A stretch of 64,000 bases of DNA from Narthecium ossifragum (GCA_963920575.1 OY986966.1:19105656-19169655), one strand, 5' to 3'. Positions 10,275 to 21,930 are shown, counted from the first letter of the stretch. Program-made: numbers and translations. The notes: generated by a model from the sequence alone, not told the origin.

Positions 10275-10954
10275 ACCCCTGAATAGTGTTTTCTGCCTTC
10301 CTTTGATTGGTTTCTCGTTCATGATAGATACCCAATCATGTTAGGAAGCATACATGATGTTATGGAGGGGTTTTCAATCGATTTCTATCGAGATTGGGAA
10401 TTGGATTGTGCGTTTACCTTTTTGGTGGATTTATGGGTCGATTTGCATTTAAATACTTAGTTGAATGGTAGATTTAAATGCTTATTGGTTGCTTAGCCAT
10501 TACCTAGCTATGAGTGCTAGCTAATGGGGAATTGTGGAACCTTAGCCCGTTGCCGGCGTGTGCCGAGGGCTATTGTATAACTGTTGGCCAGTTACCTGTG
10601 GGGTAACTGTGGAACCTTAGTCTGTCATGTGCAGGAGAGCACTGAAGACTATTGTATATCTGTGTTTACCGTTTGGCTCTAATCATTGTTTGGTTAGTAT
10701 AAATTATCTGTATTTGAGGCCCTTGCTATGCTCACCCCTTTTGTGAGGACCTGTCCCTCTACCCCTGTGGCTCGTTGTAGACCGCAAGGGCAATTTGGTA
10801 AATTACGCCTTGTTGGTTTGTTTCACACCCGCGTGTGCACACACTGACCTTGTTTGTGTAAATGCTTGTTTAGAACGGGTAGGTGGACCCGGGATCTGAA
10901 GATCCCAGCTCGGGCGCGCGAAAGCTTGCCCTTGGGCAGCTGACGACCCCTGAG

Positions 10955-11113
10955 CGATCGATCACTCCTTGGAACGATCGATCGGACTCGTGTGCGAGTC
11001 GGTGGGTTTGACCCGCTCGGATCGATCCGACTTGGTGTTGGGATCGATCCGACTTGGTGTTGGGATCGATCCGGGGCGCGAATGATCGATCGCTCCTTGG
11101 AGCGATCGATCGA
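10955..11113. repeat. Cluster of CGATCGATCG and GGATCGATCC palindromes
   Basis: It includes a perfect 13-bp inverted repeat with a 2-nt loop (arms 11084-11096 and 11099-11111, core GATCGATCGCTCC), a near-copy of that hairpin at about 10956-10983, and three GGATCGATCC units at a 20-bp period between them. The cluster sits 213-371 bp from the LTR start, just before the CT-rich leader, where related LTRs also carry GATC palindromes. Confidence 0.85.
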
Positions 11114-13512
11114 AATCGAGTCGGTGGCTTTTCTGCTTCGCGAGGACGGCCGCCGTTGGCCGTCGCTCTCTCCTGTCAGAGGGGGAGGACTTTCCCTCCC
11201 CTCCCCTCACTTTTTCCCCCTTCCCCCGGCTCTCCCCTTCCCCTTTCCCTCCTTTTCTTCCCCTCTTCTTCCTCCTTCTCCTCCTTTCTTCTTCCTCCTT
11301 TCTTCTCCCGAAACCTCTGCTTCTTTCCCCTGTTTCCGGCAGCCAACTTCCTCTCCTCCGTTCTCCCTCCGACCATCTTTTTCGGCGTTCTAAGGCTCGT
11401 TGGATCCGTGACAATGAGAGGAAGATCCCTGAAGTGATTTGGAAGCTTGTTTGTGATCAACTCACGGGTAATCAGCCGAGGAAAGCGCTGTTAGGTAGGT
11501 TTATACGTACTGATGTTGTTTTTGGGTTTTCTTTAGATCTAGCCGTTGGATCTTGTTGATCCTCGTTTTGTTGGATTCGTTATGCCTATTAGAATTACTA
11601 ATATAGGTTTCATGATGTTTGGTTAAGATTTGAGTAGGTTTTATGCATGATTAGTCTCGGATTTCCGGTTTTCTGCTGTTCTTGAAGAATAGCCGGCTTG
11701 CGGCGAGTTTTCCGGCCGGTGTGTATGTGATGTTTGGTTGTGATTAGTATAAGAGTTATAGATCTTTGAATCTATTCTCTAACTCTACTGATGTCATATT
11801 TTTCTCATTTTTCTAGGATTTGTTATGAATTGTTTGCTGGAGGACTGCGTTGCAGCAATTAAATTGGTAAGTGAGTTGATTAGCGGTTTTGATTTGTATT
11901 TTCCCGTTAATCCAACTGTTGGATGATTATGAATTTTGGATATGTTGATCCTGGTATATACTTCTACTGTTGGTTAAGTTGGATCTTGAATCCGACATCG
12001 TTTGAACGTCGGATCGACGGGATCAATTAGCCCCTAAGTAGAGGATTTGGGTGTTTGAATATAATATTATATTTTGAAATATAATATTATATTGTTACTG
12101 TTCATTCAGCGGTTTTCGGGGTTGCTTCTCGTTGCAGAAGTTCGCGGTTGACGGTCGTGGTACCGTCGTTGTCGCGCCCCGACCCGCGGACGCCAAACCG
12201 GGCCGGGACACGAGAGGGAAGAACCAACGACCACTAGCCTCAACTGGCGGAAACAGTTGAGACTAACACACAGCTGGCGGAAACAACTAATAACAAGCAC
12301 AAGGCGGAAGCAAACTTAACAACATCAATTGACATCTATTACAAAACAGATGTAACAGAGTTACACAAGGGTTCTAGTACAACAAGCTTTACAAGGGATC
12401 AACAACAGTCCCCAAAAAGCTACAACACCCACCGGGGTCTCCTCAAGGGCACAAACAAAACCATCCTGACCCTCAGACATGGTCAGGAGCCGGCGCGCCA
12501 CCACGAGACAACCGACGGGGAAGCACCGGAGAGGAGCTGGGACCCACACCTGCAAACAACACAGTCCAGGTAGGAATGAGCAACAGCTCAGCAGGGTCCT
12601 ACTCTACCACTCTCGCTAAGAAGGCAACACCCAACGAACCAACTCTGAAGCCAAGTACTGAGGCTTGCCAAGGATCCCATAAATCCCGTCAATAACCCGA
12701 AGGGCTCCTGTCCCAAGTACGCCCCTCCGACAACCACTGCTCAAGGGTGGGCAACTCCGACAATCCCTGACACAGGGTGGACACGGCACTACTAGTAGGA
12801 CACCCTTCTCCAAGCAGGATCTCCACACTTGGCGGAATGACCGTGGTTAAGACTACCATCTCTCAGTACTCCAAGCAGCAGAGCCAACACGACCCCTAAC
12901 TCCCGACCAAAGACTAAGTCTAGCCAGGGAGTCCATCGATCCCATCGATGTCTCTCCCCGCCCCAGGGTTCCTGTCCAACGTACGTCCCTCCGACAGCCA
13001 CTGCTCGAGGACTGGGCTACCTCCGACGGTCCCTGACACAGGGTGGGCCAGACGATACCTGTAGGACACCCTCACCCATACTGGACACCAGCATGGGGAC
13101 ACGAGTTGGGGTAACGGCATCCACCACCTAGTCTTTGATCATCGAAGTCCACGGGTCAACGCCACCCAGTCTAACCTAGCATGTCTAATGCACAGGAAAC
13201 AGGGCAGGATAAAAATATCAAGTAGTAACAGGCAACACAACAAGGGCACACCTTCGGCCCATTTAGTCTAAGCACTCCCGAGGATCATGACTTCCTCGGT
13301 TCACCACAAAGCGGTAAAGGGCATACCGTCAGCCCATTTATTCTACACATCCCGAGAGGCATCACCCTCTCGGTTCCACTACAAAGCGAAAAGCATACAA
13401 GCAAGATGAGTAACATGATAAGCCCCAGGGGCAGAACCGTCAAAACCACTTACATGCGAAGCCCCGCGGGCAAGACAGCATTTAAAATGAATAAAGTCCT
13501 CCCTGCATTGAA

Positions 13513-13744
13513 GGAGATCGATCTCATATAACAATGAGATCGATCTGCCTCGAGTCTAGGAGCATCCGTCCTGGTCACCCCAACGGGATCGATCTCCACC
13601 CATATGGAGATCGATCTCGTATGTGACCCTTGACGTACCGACGCCAACCGCCAAGAGATCGATCTCCCTCCCAGAGAGATCGCTCTCGCTCGGGCGGAGC
13701 GTGCCACCCCAAACGAGATCGATCTCATCCCATGAGATCGATCT
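13513..13744. repeat. Four paired AGATCGATCT palindromes (distal cluster)
   Basis: Each unit is two copies of GAGATCGATCTC or a close variant separated by 7-10 nt, so the unit is also a larger inverted repeat. Units lie near 13513, 13586, 13656 and 13720, at about 65-bp spacing. Spacers are dissimilar. The same four-unit layout with a slightly different core occurs at 38609-38852 in the Tekay 5' LTR. Confidence 0.85.
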
Positions 13745-14298
13745 GGATGGGTTCACCGGCGGCCGGACGGCGAGGAATACCGCCATAATCCGCAACCAAA
13801 CCTCACCAAACTAGGTGGGCTGGTAGATCCAAGCACCACGAAGCTACTCAAGGCTTCAAAACCGGAAAACATCAACTCCACGAGGAGATCCATTGAAATC
13901 AAAACCGGATTTCAAACCTTCAAAAGTAATCGGAGTCTTAGAGTAAGAACCCTACCTCCACAGAGCTGCTTCGATCCACGAAGCCTAGCCTAGGATCTTC
14001 CTCACGCCGTCACGGTTCCAACAAGCCTTCAAGCTCCGAGAACGGTGGCCGGAGGAGGGAGAACAGAGGAGGAAAGGGGGGCTGCCGGAACAGGGGAAGA
14101 AAACAGAGCCGGGAGGAGAAGAAGGAAGAAGAGGAAGAAAGGAAGGAAGAGGGGAAGGGATAAGGCCGGGGAAATCTGGCGAAGGCGGGGGAAAAGGCGA
14201 AGGAGGGGAGCAAAAGTCTCCCCTCCCCTGACAGGGGAAGTGACGGCCATCGCCGTGGCCGTCCTTCGAACGCCACCACCAACGACTTCCAGGCACAG

Positions 14299-14379
14299 AG
14301 AGATCGATCTGCATGCCATGCCAGATCGATCTGGATAGCAAGGCCAGATCGTTCTCACCATCAAATGAGATCAATCTCC
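14299..14379. repeat. AGATCGATCT palindromes (promoter-proximal cluster)
   Basis: Copies AGAGATCGATCT and CCAGATCGATCTGG, plus two decayed copies (AGATCGTTCT and AGATCAATCT), lie 209-289 bp from the LTR start on the minus strand. That is the interval where other LTRs of the family carry their own palindromes. The core matches the distal cluster of the same LTR. Confidence 0.75.
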
Positions 14380-15952
14380 CTTGCCCAGAAAGGCAACCTT
14401 GGGCTGAGACTCAAGCCCAAGCCCAGAACTTCCGACCTCATGTCCACCTAAGCTTTCTAAACAAACACAAGCACCAAACAAGGTCTGTGTGTGCACACCC
14501 AGTGTGAAACGACCACCAAGGCGCAATTTCCCAAATTGCCCTTGAGGTCAACAACAAGCCAAGGGAAAAAGAGGGGTGGGTTCTCACAGTCGTAATGCCG
14601 GGACCCGCTGCGGATCGGCTGGCAGCGGTTGGTAGTACCGCTGCAGCGATCCAGTTGACTTATATGATGCTTGACATACTGTTACATGCTTTGCTTCTTA
14701 TCTGTGTATGTCATAGCATGCATTGTTGTTGTGTGCATTAGTTGCATTGGTTAGGGCGTGGGTGATCTTTGGGTCGCCGTCCCGAGGCTGGAAGCTCGGA
14801 CTTAACCCTATGACCGGGGTTGGGTGGTTTGGACCCGGTTTGAATTGTAGTGTCCAGTCGATTCGATGATAGGTTAGAGGGAACCCTCGCCAGCTTTGTT
14901 TTCCGCGTTTTGTAGGTTCCGGTTCGCATCGCCCGGCTCGGTTGGGCTTTCGCGGGTCGGGCCGCGACACCTTTGGCTAGCTGCAGGTTATGCCTAGCCC
15001 TGTATGATTATTGCCATATTGTTGCATGCCTATATCTCATTATCTGTGCCTGAGCATTGCATGCTTCTTGTTTTCATTAGAGGCATATCAGGTTAGGTGG
15101 GCGATGGGTTGATCGCTGATCCGAGGCTCTTGGGTAGCTCGGATCGAGCCTTAGGACCGTCGCTGGGTAGTAAGGATTAGGGCATGATTGTAATCAGAAT
15201 CTCATGTTATTGAGGATATGCGATAGTTGGCTGAGATCTTTGCTTTGAGGTTTAGAGGTCGTGTCGTCTTCCCAAGGCCAAGTGCAAAGAATGGATGTCG
15301 ATGCGTTCCTGACGTGGGTCTCCAAGGCACGGTAATCCTGCTTGGGTAAGGGTGATCCTGCATGTTACTGTTCCTTGGCTTCCTGGTACTTGTTCAGGAG
15401 AGAGGTTTCATGACATGAGCCCTTGGGACATCGACAGGGGTTGTGGGACCCTGTGGCATTCCTTAGGCTTGAGCGGGGAGACAACACCGTTGTTGTTTTC
15501 CTCCTTTCAGTGTGTCGTAGAGTAGAACCCTACTGAGCTTATTGCTCACTCCAATCCGGGCTGCGTTTGCAGGTGCAGGCGCCAGTTCTTCAGCAGTAGA
15601 GCCGGCGGGATCAGTCTTTCGCGGCGCGACCACTTCCAGAGGTGCTTGAGGTTGCTGGATGACGATTGTTGTACTTTTGGCAGTTTGTATATTATAAACA
15701 TCTTTCAGGGATTTTTGGATTATTGTATAATATATTTCCCCTTTGAGGAGTTTGATAAGAACTGTATCAGATGTTTAAACTGTACAGCTTGATGTATTTA
15801 TAAATTTAATTACAGCTTTATCTCTGGAAGTTAAATTGTTTAAGTTTACCCCTGCTTTCCGTAATGTATCGTCGTCAATTGGATGTAAATAGTGATAGGA
15901 ACCCTCACGCTCCGTCCTGGATGGGTTTTCTTGGGCGGGGTGTGACAGTACA

Positions 15953-16545
15953 AATAGGAAGAAATAATGATACAACTCCCCTTAAATACTTCCCACCCTC
16001 CCCTCTATGATCACCAAGTTCAAGAATAGAGAGCAACTGAAACATCTCTTTTGAAATTGTAACTAAACAATCATAGTTGAGATAAGCCTTTAAGTCGGAT
16101 GCATTGTAATCTATTCAGATTCATGTGCTTTCTTCATAGTTGAGTTTTCTGAGGCTTAACCATCTTTCCAGCATTTCTTGAAATCTTCACAGTTTCATGT
16201 GCTTTCTTCATAGATTTAATTGATTTATCTCGCTTATACCCCAAATCCTTGAGTGATTTGCCCATTTTGTCTTTCTTACCTTTCCCGGTTCCCTGCATTC
16301 AGAACAAGCTAATTTCAAATTTCATGTATATCTCATAATGGCCATGTAAACTGCTGGATTCAATGATCGCACTAATATGGTTTGTCAAATCAATATATGG
16401 AGTTCATACGAAAGAAATATAACTTCAAATATCACAAGAATTTAAGCAGATTTAAAATCATCAACCGGCTCTCTACTGTCATCTTCCTCTTCATTCTCTA
16501 ACATCTCTCGAGCCGCTTCCAGTCTTCGCCGTTTTTTACGTGGTA
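15953..16545 (-). mobile_element. MULE internal block with a conserved charged C-terminal reading frame
   Basis: This block (beginning AATGATACAACTCC on the plus strand) is also in MULE C at 43848-44085. On the minus strand one frame runs KKRRRLEAAREMLENEEED then DSREPVDDFKSA to a stop near 16443, and MULE C keeps nearly the same residues (LEAAQEMLENEEED). A second Lys-rich minus-strand stretch at 16150-16295 reads GKSLKDLGYKRDKSIKSMKK. They look like exons of one small charged protein, which I do not recognise. They lie downstream of the transposase on the same strand and may be part of its transcript or a separate element gene. Confidence 0.5.
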
Positions 16546-17274
16546 GATGTTTCTGTTACAGGAAGCATCAATGTTATTGCCCTGTTAACGAACTAAGAAG
16601 TAAGAACAGAGTACTTGTGATCAAACATAGATAATGTTAAGAGAGAGAAAACGTTCTAAGAAAGCATAATCAACTTTATCAAAATTGCCATCAAATGTCA
16701 TGAGATAAGTAATCTGATACAGAGAACTCATTTCTAATTTATGATGTACTCCACAACTATGTCAATACATAAAAATTTCCAACGAAACTGAATCAATCAC
16801 ACAATTTTCTCATATATCCAAAAAAAGTGAGAACTCATTGTATGCCATGTGGCTGCATATGAGCCAAAAAAAAGTTAATGCGAAGCCCTCCAACCACAAG
16901 TAGTTATGCAGCTTATATATGTGGTCAAACTGCATATTTAAAATGGAGTTAAAGAAGAAAGACAAATAAGGAGTTAAAGATGAAAGACAAATAAACTGAT
17001 CGAGCATATATCTATCAAGAACTCCAATAATGTTGTGATCAAAATGACATATATAAAATGGAGGACCTTTGATTTAATTTACCTTGTAAATTGCAAGGAC
17101 AAATTGATACTGCTGACCCCCATAGAGGAATAGTGTCAAGGTATAGTCGGTGTTGCTGCTCACAGGTTGCGAATTCTTACCTAACCATGAAAGATTACTA
17201 AGAGCTAAGAAATTTAAACACGAATGAAAAGATTAAAGAACAACAACATTCAACCTAAAGCTACATGTTGTAAC

Positions 17275-19710
17275 AGCTAGTATAGTTACTGAGTAAAGGG
17301 CAATTTCTTTTATCATGGTTGACTCCGTGTTGCTTGCAAGAATTACAAAGCCTAGCCTTTGCAACTTGCTTCTCCAACATTGACTTCAAGCGCTTCCACT
17401 CCCCTTGGGTCTTGCTATATCTGGTTCCTTGATACACAACTCACTAATAGCCGGCCTTTTCCCCACACTTGAGGAAACTTGTGAAATGTCATCATTTTCT
17501 GCAATTCCTTCTTCATCCAAGCCAATGATCTTATTTTTTTCTGCTTTCATCTTTTGAATTTGCTCCCTAAGATCACGTAAACTGCTCATGGTGAATGAGA
17601 ATGTCTCATTTCCATCAAGTGCATCATCAATAAGTTGGTTGGCTACATAACTTAACTCAGACCTTTTTGTCCTACTAACAGAATCATCATCCATATTTTT
17701 CACCTTGACTGTGGCACTCCTTGTCCAACGATGTAAAATATACTCCCCAAGAAGCATCATGTGATTGCGATACTTCACCACCGCTAACAGATGCCTGCAT
17801 GGGATGCCAAGGAACTCCAGAAGCCTACACGAGCATTTTCCCATATTTGTTTCCATGTGAATGACAATCTTTTTTTTACTTTCTTTCCCTAATTCTTGGA
17901 TGAGATATACATTCCCATCATCATCTTCACCACCAACGAAGACGTTATGCATCAAGCTTGAAACCACTTCTTCTTGGAACTTATAAAAGATCTTCTTGGT
18001 ATAAATTTGAGACATTTGTTTCTCCAAAGGTCATGCAGTTTTCAACTTCGACTGGTTATCAATGGTGCGATGCTCGTCCTCCAATGCATCTTGTCTCTGC
18101 TCTTCAAGTCCATTAGTAAACTTTGCATGAAGGTCCATCAAAGTTTTGAAAACCAAAGAATAATGCATTTTTTGAAAACTAAAAAGACATAAAGCAAGGA
18201 AACTAAACCTAGATTTCATACCTAACTGTTCTGAAATGATTAACTAAGTTGAATTAAAGACAGATTGCACTGCTTACCTTGCATAAAAGTCCATCAACGT
18301 ATTTTTTTCAGTGGAGTATTTCTTTAATAAGCTGTTCAAGCTTTCACTCCTTTGGCTACTATGCATCCCCGCAAAGAAACAACTCTTCAAATAAAGAGGG
18401 ATCCAACAATTTCTCATTTCATACATGCTGGCCAACCAATCATTGTCACTGAGGTGATGTTCTGTTATAATACTTACCCAAATTGCACAAAACTCTTCAT
18501 CAGTCTCGGCATTCCAAATACAACTTGTTATTTTATCAATGACCTCAATTTTATTGTCTATCCCCCCCCCCCCCCCCAACTTCTTAGTCAAGTTTTTGGT
18601 TATGTGCCAGATACAAAACCTATGACGAGCAAATGGAAAAACCCATTCGATGGCAGCTCTCATTGCAAGATCTTGATCTGTTATAATTGTATTAGGACAT
18701 CTACCACTTGCTTCGACCCAAGTCTCAAATAACCATATGAAAGAGTCAATGGTTTCATCCTTTATAAAGCCACTTCCGTGAATCACTGTGTTAAAGTGGT
18801 TGTCTATTCCAGAAAATGGTGCAAAAATCATAGAATACTTGTTAGTGTTATATGTTGTATCAAAAACTAACACTACCCCAAAGTTTTTGCACTGCAATTT
18901 GGAATGCACATCCATCCAAAAACAATGTGTCAGTTTGCCCTCCGCATCACATAGAATCCCATAAAAAAACTCTGGATTCTTTTTTTGCTTTCCTTTAAAA
19001 ATTTCTAGCAACAACTCTGCATCGTGGCCTCTAACCTCTTCCCTCATATCGCTCCTCAAATTCCAAGCATCCCTCTTTGTGAAACCAATCTTGTCATGTC
19101 CTCCACTTTCATTCCGCAAGATTCCCATTGTTTGTGAAATACGGCTGTTCACTGACTGGTGATCCTTAAAGAGACTTTGCTTGGCTTCAACTATTCTTCG
19201 GCGATTTCTAAAAAAATGTCTCCTACTTGGGGTGCACAACTCATGATTATGTTCTTCCACAAACTGTCCTACAATATACTGTCTTGTAGTCATATCCAAC
19301 TTAAATCGCACCATAGCCTTACAATCAGTCTTTGCCGTGCCACATTTTCTAACCGTTGATTTATCTTCCCACTTGCCATACTTGTAGCAAACAAAGATCC
19401 TTTGGCTCACCACTCTTTCATCAGTGCCCTTCACATTTTGATATTTTATTGTCTGTCTAGAAAAATCAAATTCGGCAACACATGCATATTTTCTATAGAA
19501 GCTTTCACACTCATCCAATGTCTTAAAAGTCATACCAATGGTTTGTATTAATTTAGAATCCACCTTTGGCACACCCTTATCAACAGTAACACTTTGGCTA
19601 CTATCATCAAGCTCCCTTGACACATGATCTGTTGTTTCACTGTCAACATGGGAACTACAGCAAAAAGAATTAATAATGCATCCATGTATTGGAAAGAAGT
19701 AATAATGCAA
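17275..19710 (-). pseudogene. FAR1/FHY3-type MULE transposase, broken
   Basis: Minus strand. The 5' block (19710-18274) has a FAR1/WRKY-GCM1-like DNA-binding region (GMTFKTLDECESFYRKYA to VGQFVEEHNHEL), then a MULE transposase domain with VLVFDTTYNTNKYSMIFAPF and NTIITDQDLAMRAA carrying the two conserved Asp, and NSLLKKY. The 3' block (18027 down to 17386) has a SWIM finger (CSCRLLEFLGIPCRHLL). After a one-base frame change near 17395 it continues into a CCHC knuckle (CNSCKQHGVNHDKRNC). The blocks are separated by a GT-starting segment that may be an intron (18273 to about 18150). An in-frame TGA lies at 18031-18033. A likely acceptor at 19655 suggests the first residues shown are intronic. 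A run of 16 C at 18562-18577 encodes poly-Gly. It is the presumed transposase of MULE A and is not functional as it stands. Confidence 0.85.
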
Positions 19711-19955
19711 GCTAGTTACATAGTTCTATTCAACTTGATATACATCCATATATTAAAATTTGCATAGAGAATGAATTAATATCCATGCAATGTGTTGGTG
19801 GGAATAATTTTGCAAAATCTTGAGGAAGCAATTCTGAATTAATTGTTTTTCTGAAATAATCAGTCTAACCTTTATACACACTTGACGAATCAAATATTAA
19901 AATCTTGAGGAAGCAAATCTGAATTAATATACACACTTGTTTTTCAGAATGCATA

Positions 19956-20959
19956 TGTCGCGCCCAAACCCGCGAAAGCCCAACCGGGCCGGGCGACGCG
20001 AACCGAAACCTAACGAAACGCGAAAAATTTGGTGAGGGTTCCCTCTAACCTATTGGTCTCCCTAGCAATTCATCAAACACCCCCCAATTAAAAGACAACA
20101 ATAAATTACAAGCCTCGAACCTCAGATTACAAAACTCAAAGAAAGTTAATATACATTTCCTCGGAGAGGGGAAGATTCAAATACAACATTTAAACACTCC
20201 CAAAGAAGACTAACTAACATAGGTTTAAAGCTGTAAAAGATCGTCACCTCTCAAACTCCGCTTGGCGCCGACGCAACACCGACCAACTGCCCGGTAGGGG
20301 CCACTGAAGAGGAGGTAACGCCTGCACCTACAAAACGCAGCCCAGGTAGGAGTGAACAACTAAGCACAGTAGGGAAACTACACTACGACACACAAAAGGA
20401 AGAAGGAAATGCAACAGTGTCACCCTCAAGTAAGACTTGGGTGTATACAGAGGCCCCATAACCCCACCACGTGTCCCTGAGACCCACGATCATGGTCTTC
20501 CAGACGAACTGGTCACATGATGGGTAGCACTCTGTAAGCAGGAAACAAGACTGCTAGCTCACAAGCAGGAAACGATACTGCAGGCGGGAAATGGCACCGC
20601 TGAGTAGGCAACTCCTCTACTCAAGAGTCAACACAGTGGAAAGCGGCTACACCTCAGCATCCGACTCGAGGCCGACACGACCTCTACAATCACCAACCAA
20701 CAGATGTACCAGTCATCGAAGCCTATCATCGAATTTGATTGGACACCACAATTCAAACCAGGTCCAAACTACCCAACCCCGGTCCTAGGACTAAATCCGA
20801 GCTTCCAGTCTCGGGGCGGTGACCCACAGATCGCCCACGCCCTAACCATGCAACTAATGCACAACGGGGATGCATGCGATGAATATGCACAAAAATAAGC
20901 AGTTAAGCATGCAACATAATGTGATGATAACATAACAAGGTCTGGGCTCGGCACACTGA
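19956..20959 (-). mobile_element. Tekay 3' LTR, distal part
   Basis: The LTR end on the minus strand is the complement of TGTCGCGCCCAAACCC at 19956. The segment is closely similar over its whole length to 37262-38266 in the 5' LTR of the same element. It is cut at 20959 by the Athila LTR. The proximal part reappears at 30619-30961, and the middle of this LTR is missing. Confidence 0.88.
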
Positions 20960-21922
20960 TGTCGCTCAAATGTGTCACGCACAGCGGTCGCGGTGCAGTA
21001 CAGCATAAGAGAGATCGAACCCACAGAGAGATAAGCAGGAAAGATCCAGAAACACAGATAACAATATATCAAAAACAATCAAGAGCGCAAAAGTTAAGAA
21101 AATAGATCGAAGATGTAATGGTACGATAAAGTTAATGAAAGAAATCAAGATTTGAATGAGGCTAGGCTTCAGGAATCACTTCACTCGGATTTAGGTTCTT
21201 CTCTTCTCAATGGTTCATATGATACTCAGTTAAGGGATTCACATCCCAATCACCTTAACCGGAAGATATGGAACTATAAACCTAACAAAATATATAAATG
21301 TCTCCTCCTATGATTAGTTCTTCCTTTTTATAGTTCTAACTTTATCCAACCAAAACCTAAGAATATATTATACCGGCTGTCACTACAGGCAACATATAGC
21401 AAAAGTTCATCGGGACAAAGCCCTAACTCTATCTAACCGGATCTCTAAGAATACACAATACCAACTCTCACAATCGGCAATGCATAGCAAAGATTCCTCG
21501 GGATAGAGCCCCAACCTTGTCTTACAAGATCCCTAAGAATACACAATACCAGCTGTCACTACGGGCAATGCATAGCAAATGTCTCGTGAGACTCGGTAGG
21601 AGAATCAAAAGAGATAACTATGGGATTATAAGATCATGAAAGAAGCATGACTGGATTCATAATATTAATCATCCACATAAAGATCTATAATCTGAAAATA
21701 ATCCTTGAAGACTCAATACATAGAGAAGAGTTTAACAATAAAGTTTAAAACATGAACCATCGTTGGAGAAGAAACCCTAATCCTCGCTAGGTCATCCGTC
21801 CGCCATGCCCGCGGATTACTCGGCCATAGATGGAGATGTCTTCATCTTCTTCCCTTAGAAAATGTCCAGAAAGAGCCTCCAAAAACGTCCAAGAAGTCTC
21901 TCTTGACCTACCCTAACTTTCC

Positions 21923-21930
21923 TATTTATA
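21923..21930 (-). promoter_or_regulatory. TATA box in Athila 1 LTR
   Basis: Reads TATAAATA on the minus strand within CCCTATAAATAGG. It is present identically in the 5' LTR at 30408-30415. It lies just downstream (minus strand) of the GGTCGACC palindrome cluster, as expected for a promoter with upstream elements. Confidence 0.65.

Larger units (their letters stand above)
12170..14588 (-). mobile_element. Solo Tekay-like LTR, minus strand (2,419 bp), TSD GTCGT
   Basis: Read on the minus strand it begins TGTGAGAACCCACCCC at 14588 and ends GGGGCGCGACA at 12170. Flanks are GTCGT at 12165-12169 and 14589-14593. It is the innermost of four nested layers. Its relatives on the same strand are the LTRs at 19956 and 37262. 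It contains two AGATCGATCT palindrome clusters (14299-14379 and 13513-13744) on either side of an AG-rich block that is the CT-rich leader when read on the minus strand. No gene. Confidence 0.92.
10742..14969 (+). mobile_element. Solo Tekay-like LTR (1,804 bp net), TSD CCTTT, hosting a minus-strand LTR
   Basis: It begins TGTGAGGACCTGTCCC and ends GGGCCGCGACA, flanked by CCTTT at 10737-10741 and 14970-14974. It is inserted in the LTR at 9099 and contains the LTR at 12170. It carries a CGATCGATCG/GGATCGATCC cluster (10955-11113), then a long CT-rich leader (about 11160-11370) and a stretch with GTGATTTGG. The open frames in the leader on both strands are Ser/Pro/Arg-rich low-complexity shadows. 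No gene. Confidence 0.92.
9099..15947 (+). mobile_element. Solo Tekay-like LTR (2,616 bp net), TSD GTACA, hosting two nested LTRs
   Basis: It begins TGTGAGGACCCGTACC and ends GGGGTGTGACA, flanked by GTACA at 9094-9098 and 15948-15952. Removing the nested LTR 10742-14969 and its duplicated CCTTT leaves one continuous LTR. A GATC/CGATCG cluster lies at 9321-9362, then a CT-rich stretch (about 9398-9460), a leader, and a seven-unit palindrome array (9932-10274). The right part (14975-15947) resembles the end of the LTR at 5055, including the GTCGATGCGTTCCTGACGTG stretch. No coding sequence. Confidence 0.92.
3447..19955 (-). mobile_element. MULE A: FAR1-type Mutator-like element, right end lost
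   Basis: The left end starts GAGAGAAATTTTCAGGG inside the (TA)n tract of LTR 1 and is a long terminal inverted repeat, matched in inverse at 41690-42076 and in the related ends of MULE C. Internal content is a captured translocator-like exon (4805-4872), a GRF zinc-finger pseudogene (8049-8610), a block shared with MULE C (15953-16545) and a FAR1-type transposase pseudogene on the minus strand (17275-19710). It is interrupted by solo LTRs at 5055-7845 and 9099-15947. Sequence at 4873-5054, 7846-8048, 16546-17274 and 19711-19955 is AT-rich with no recognisable gene. The right end is missing: a Tekay element starts at 19956 and a deletion appears to have removed the rest. Confidence 0.75.

Noticed and set aside
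10992..11460. Overlapping 90-150 codon open frames on both strands
   Set aside because: They cross the CT-rich leader of an LTR, give Ser/Pro/Leu or Glu/Arg-rich low-complexity translations in several frames at once, and show no domain.
13985..14374. Four mutually overlapping frames of 90-130 codons
   Set aside because: Same situation in the leader of the minus-strand solo LTR; composition bias rather than coding.
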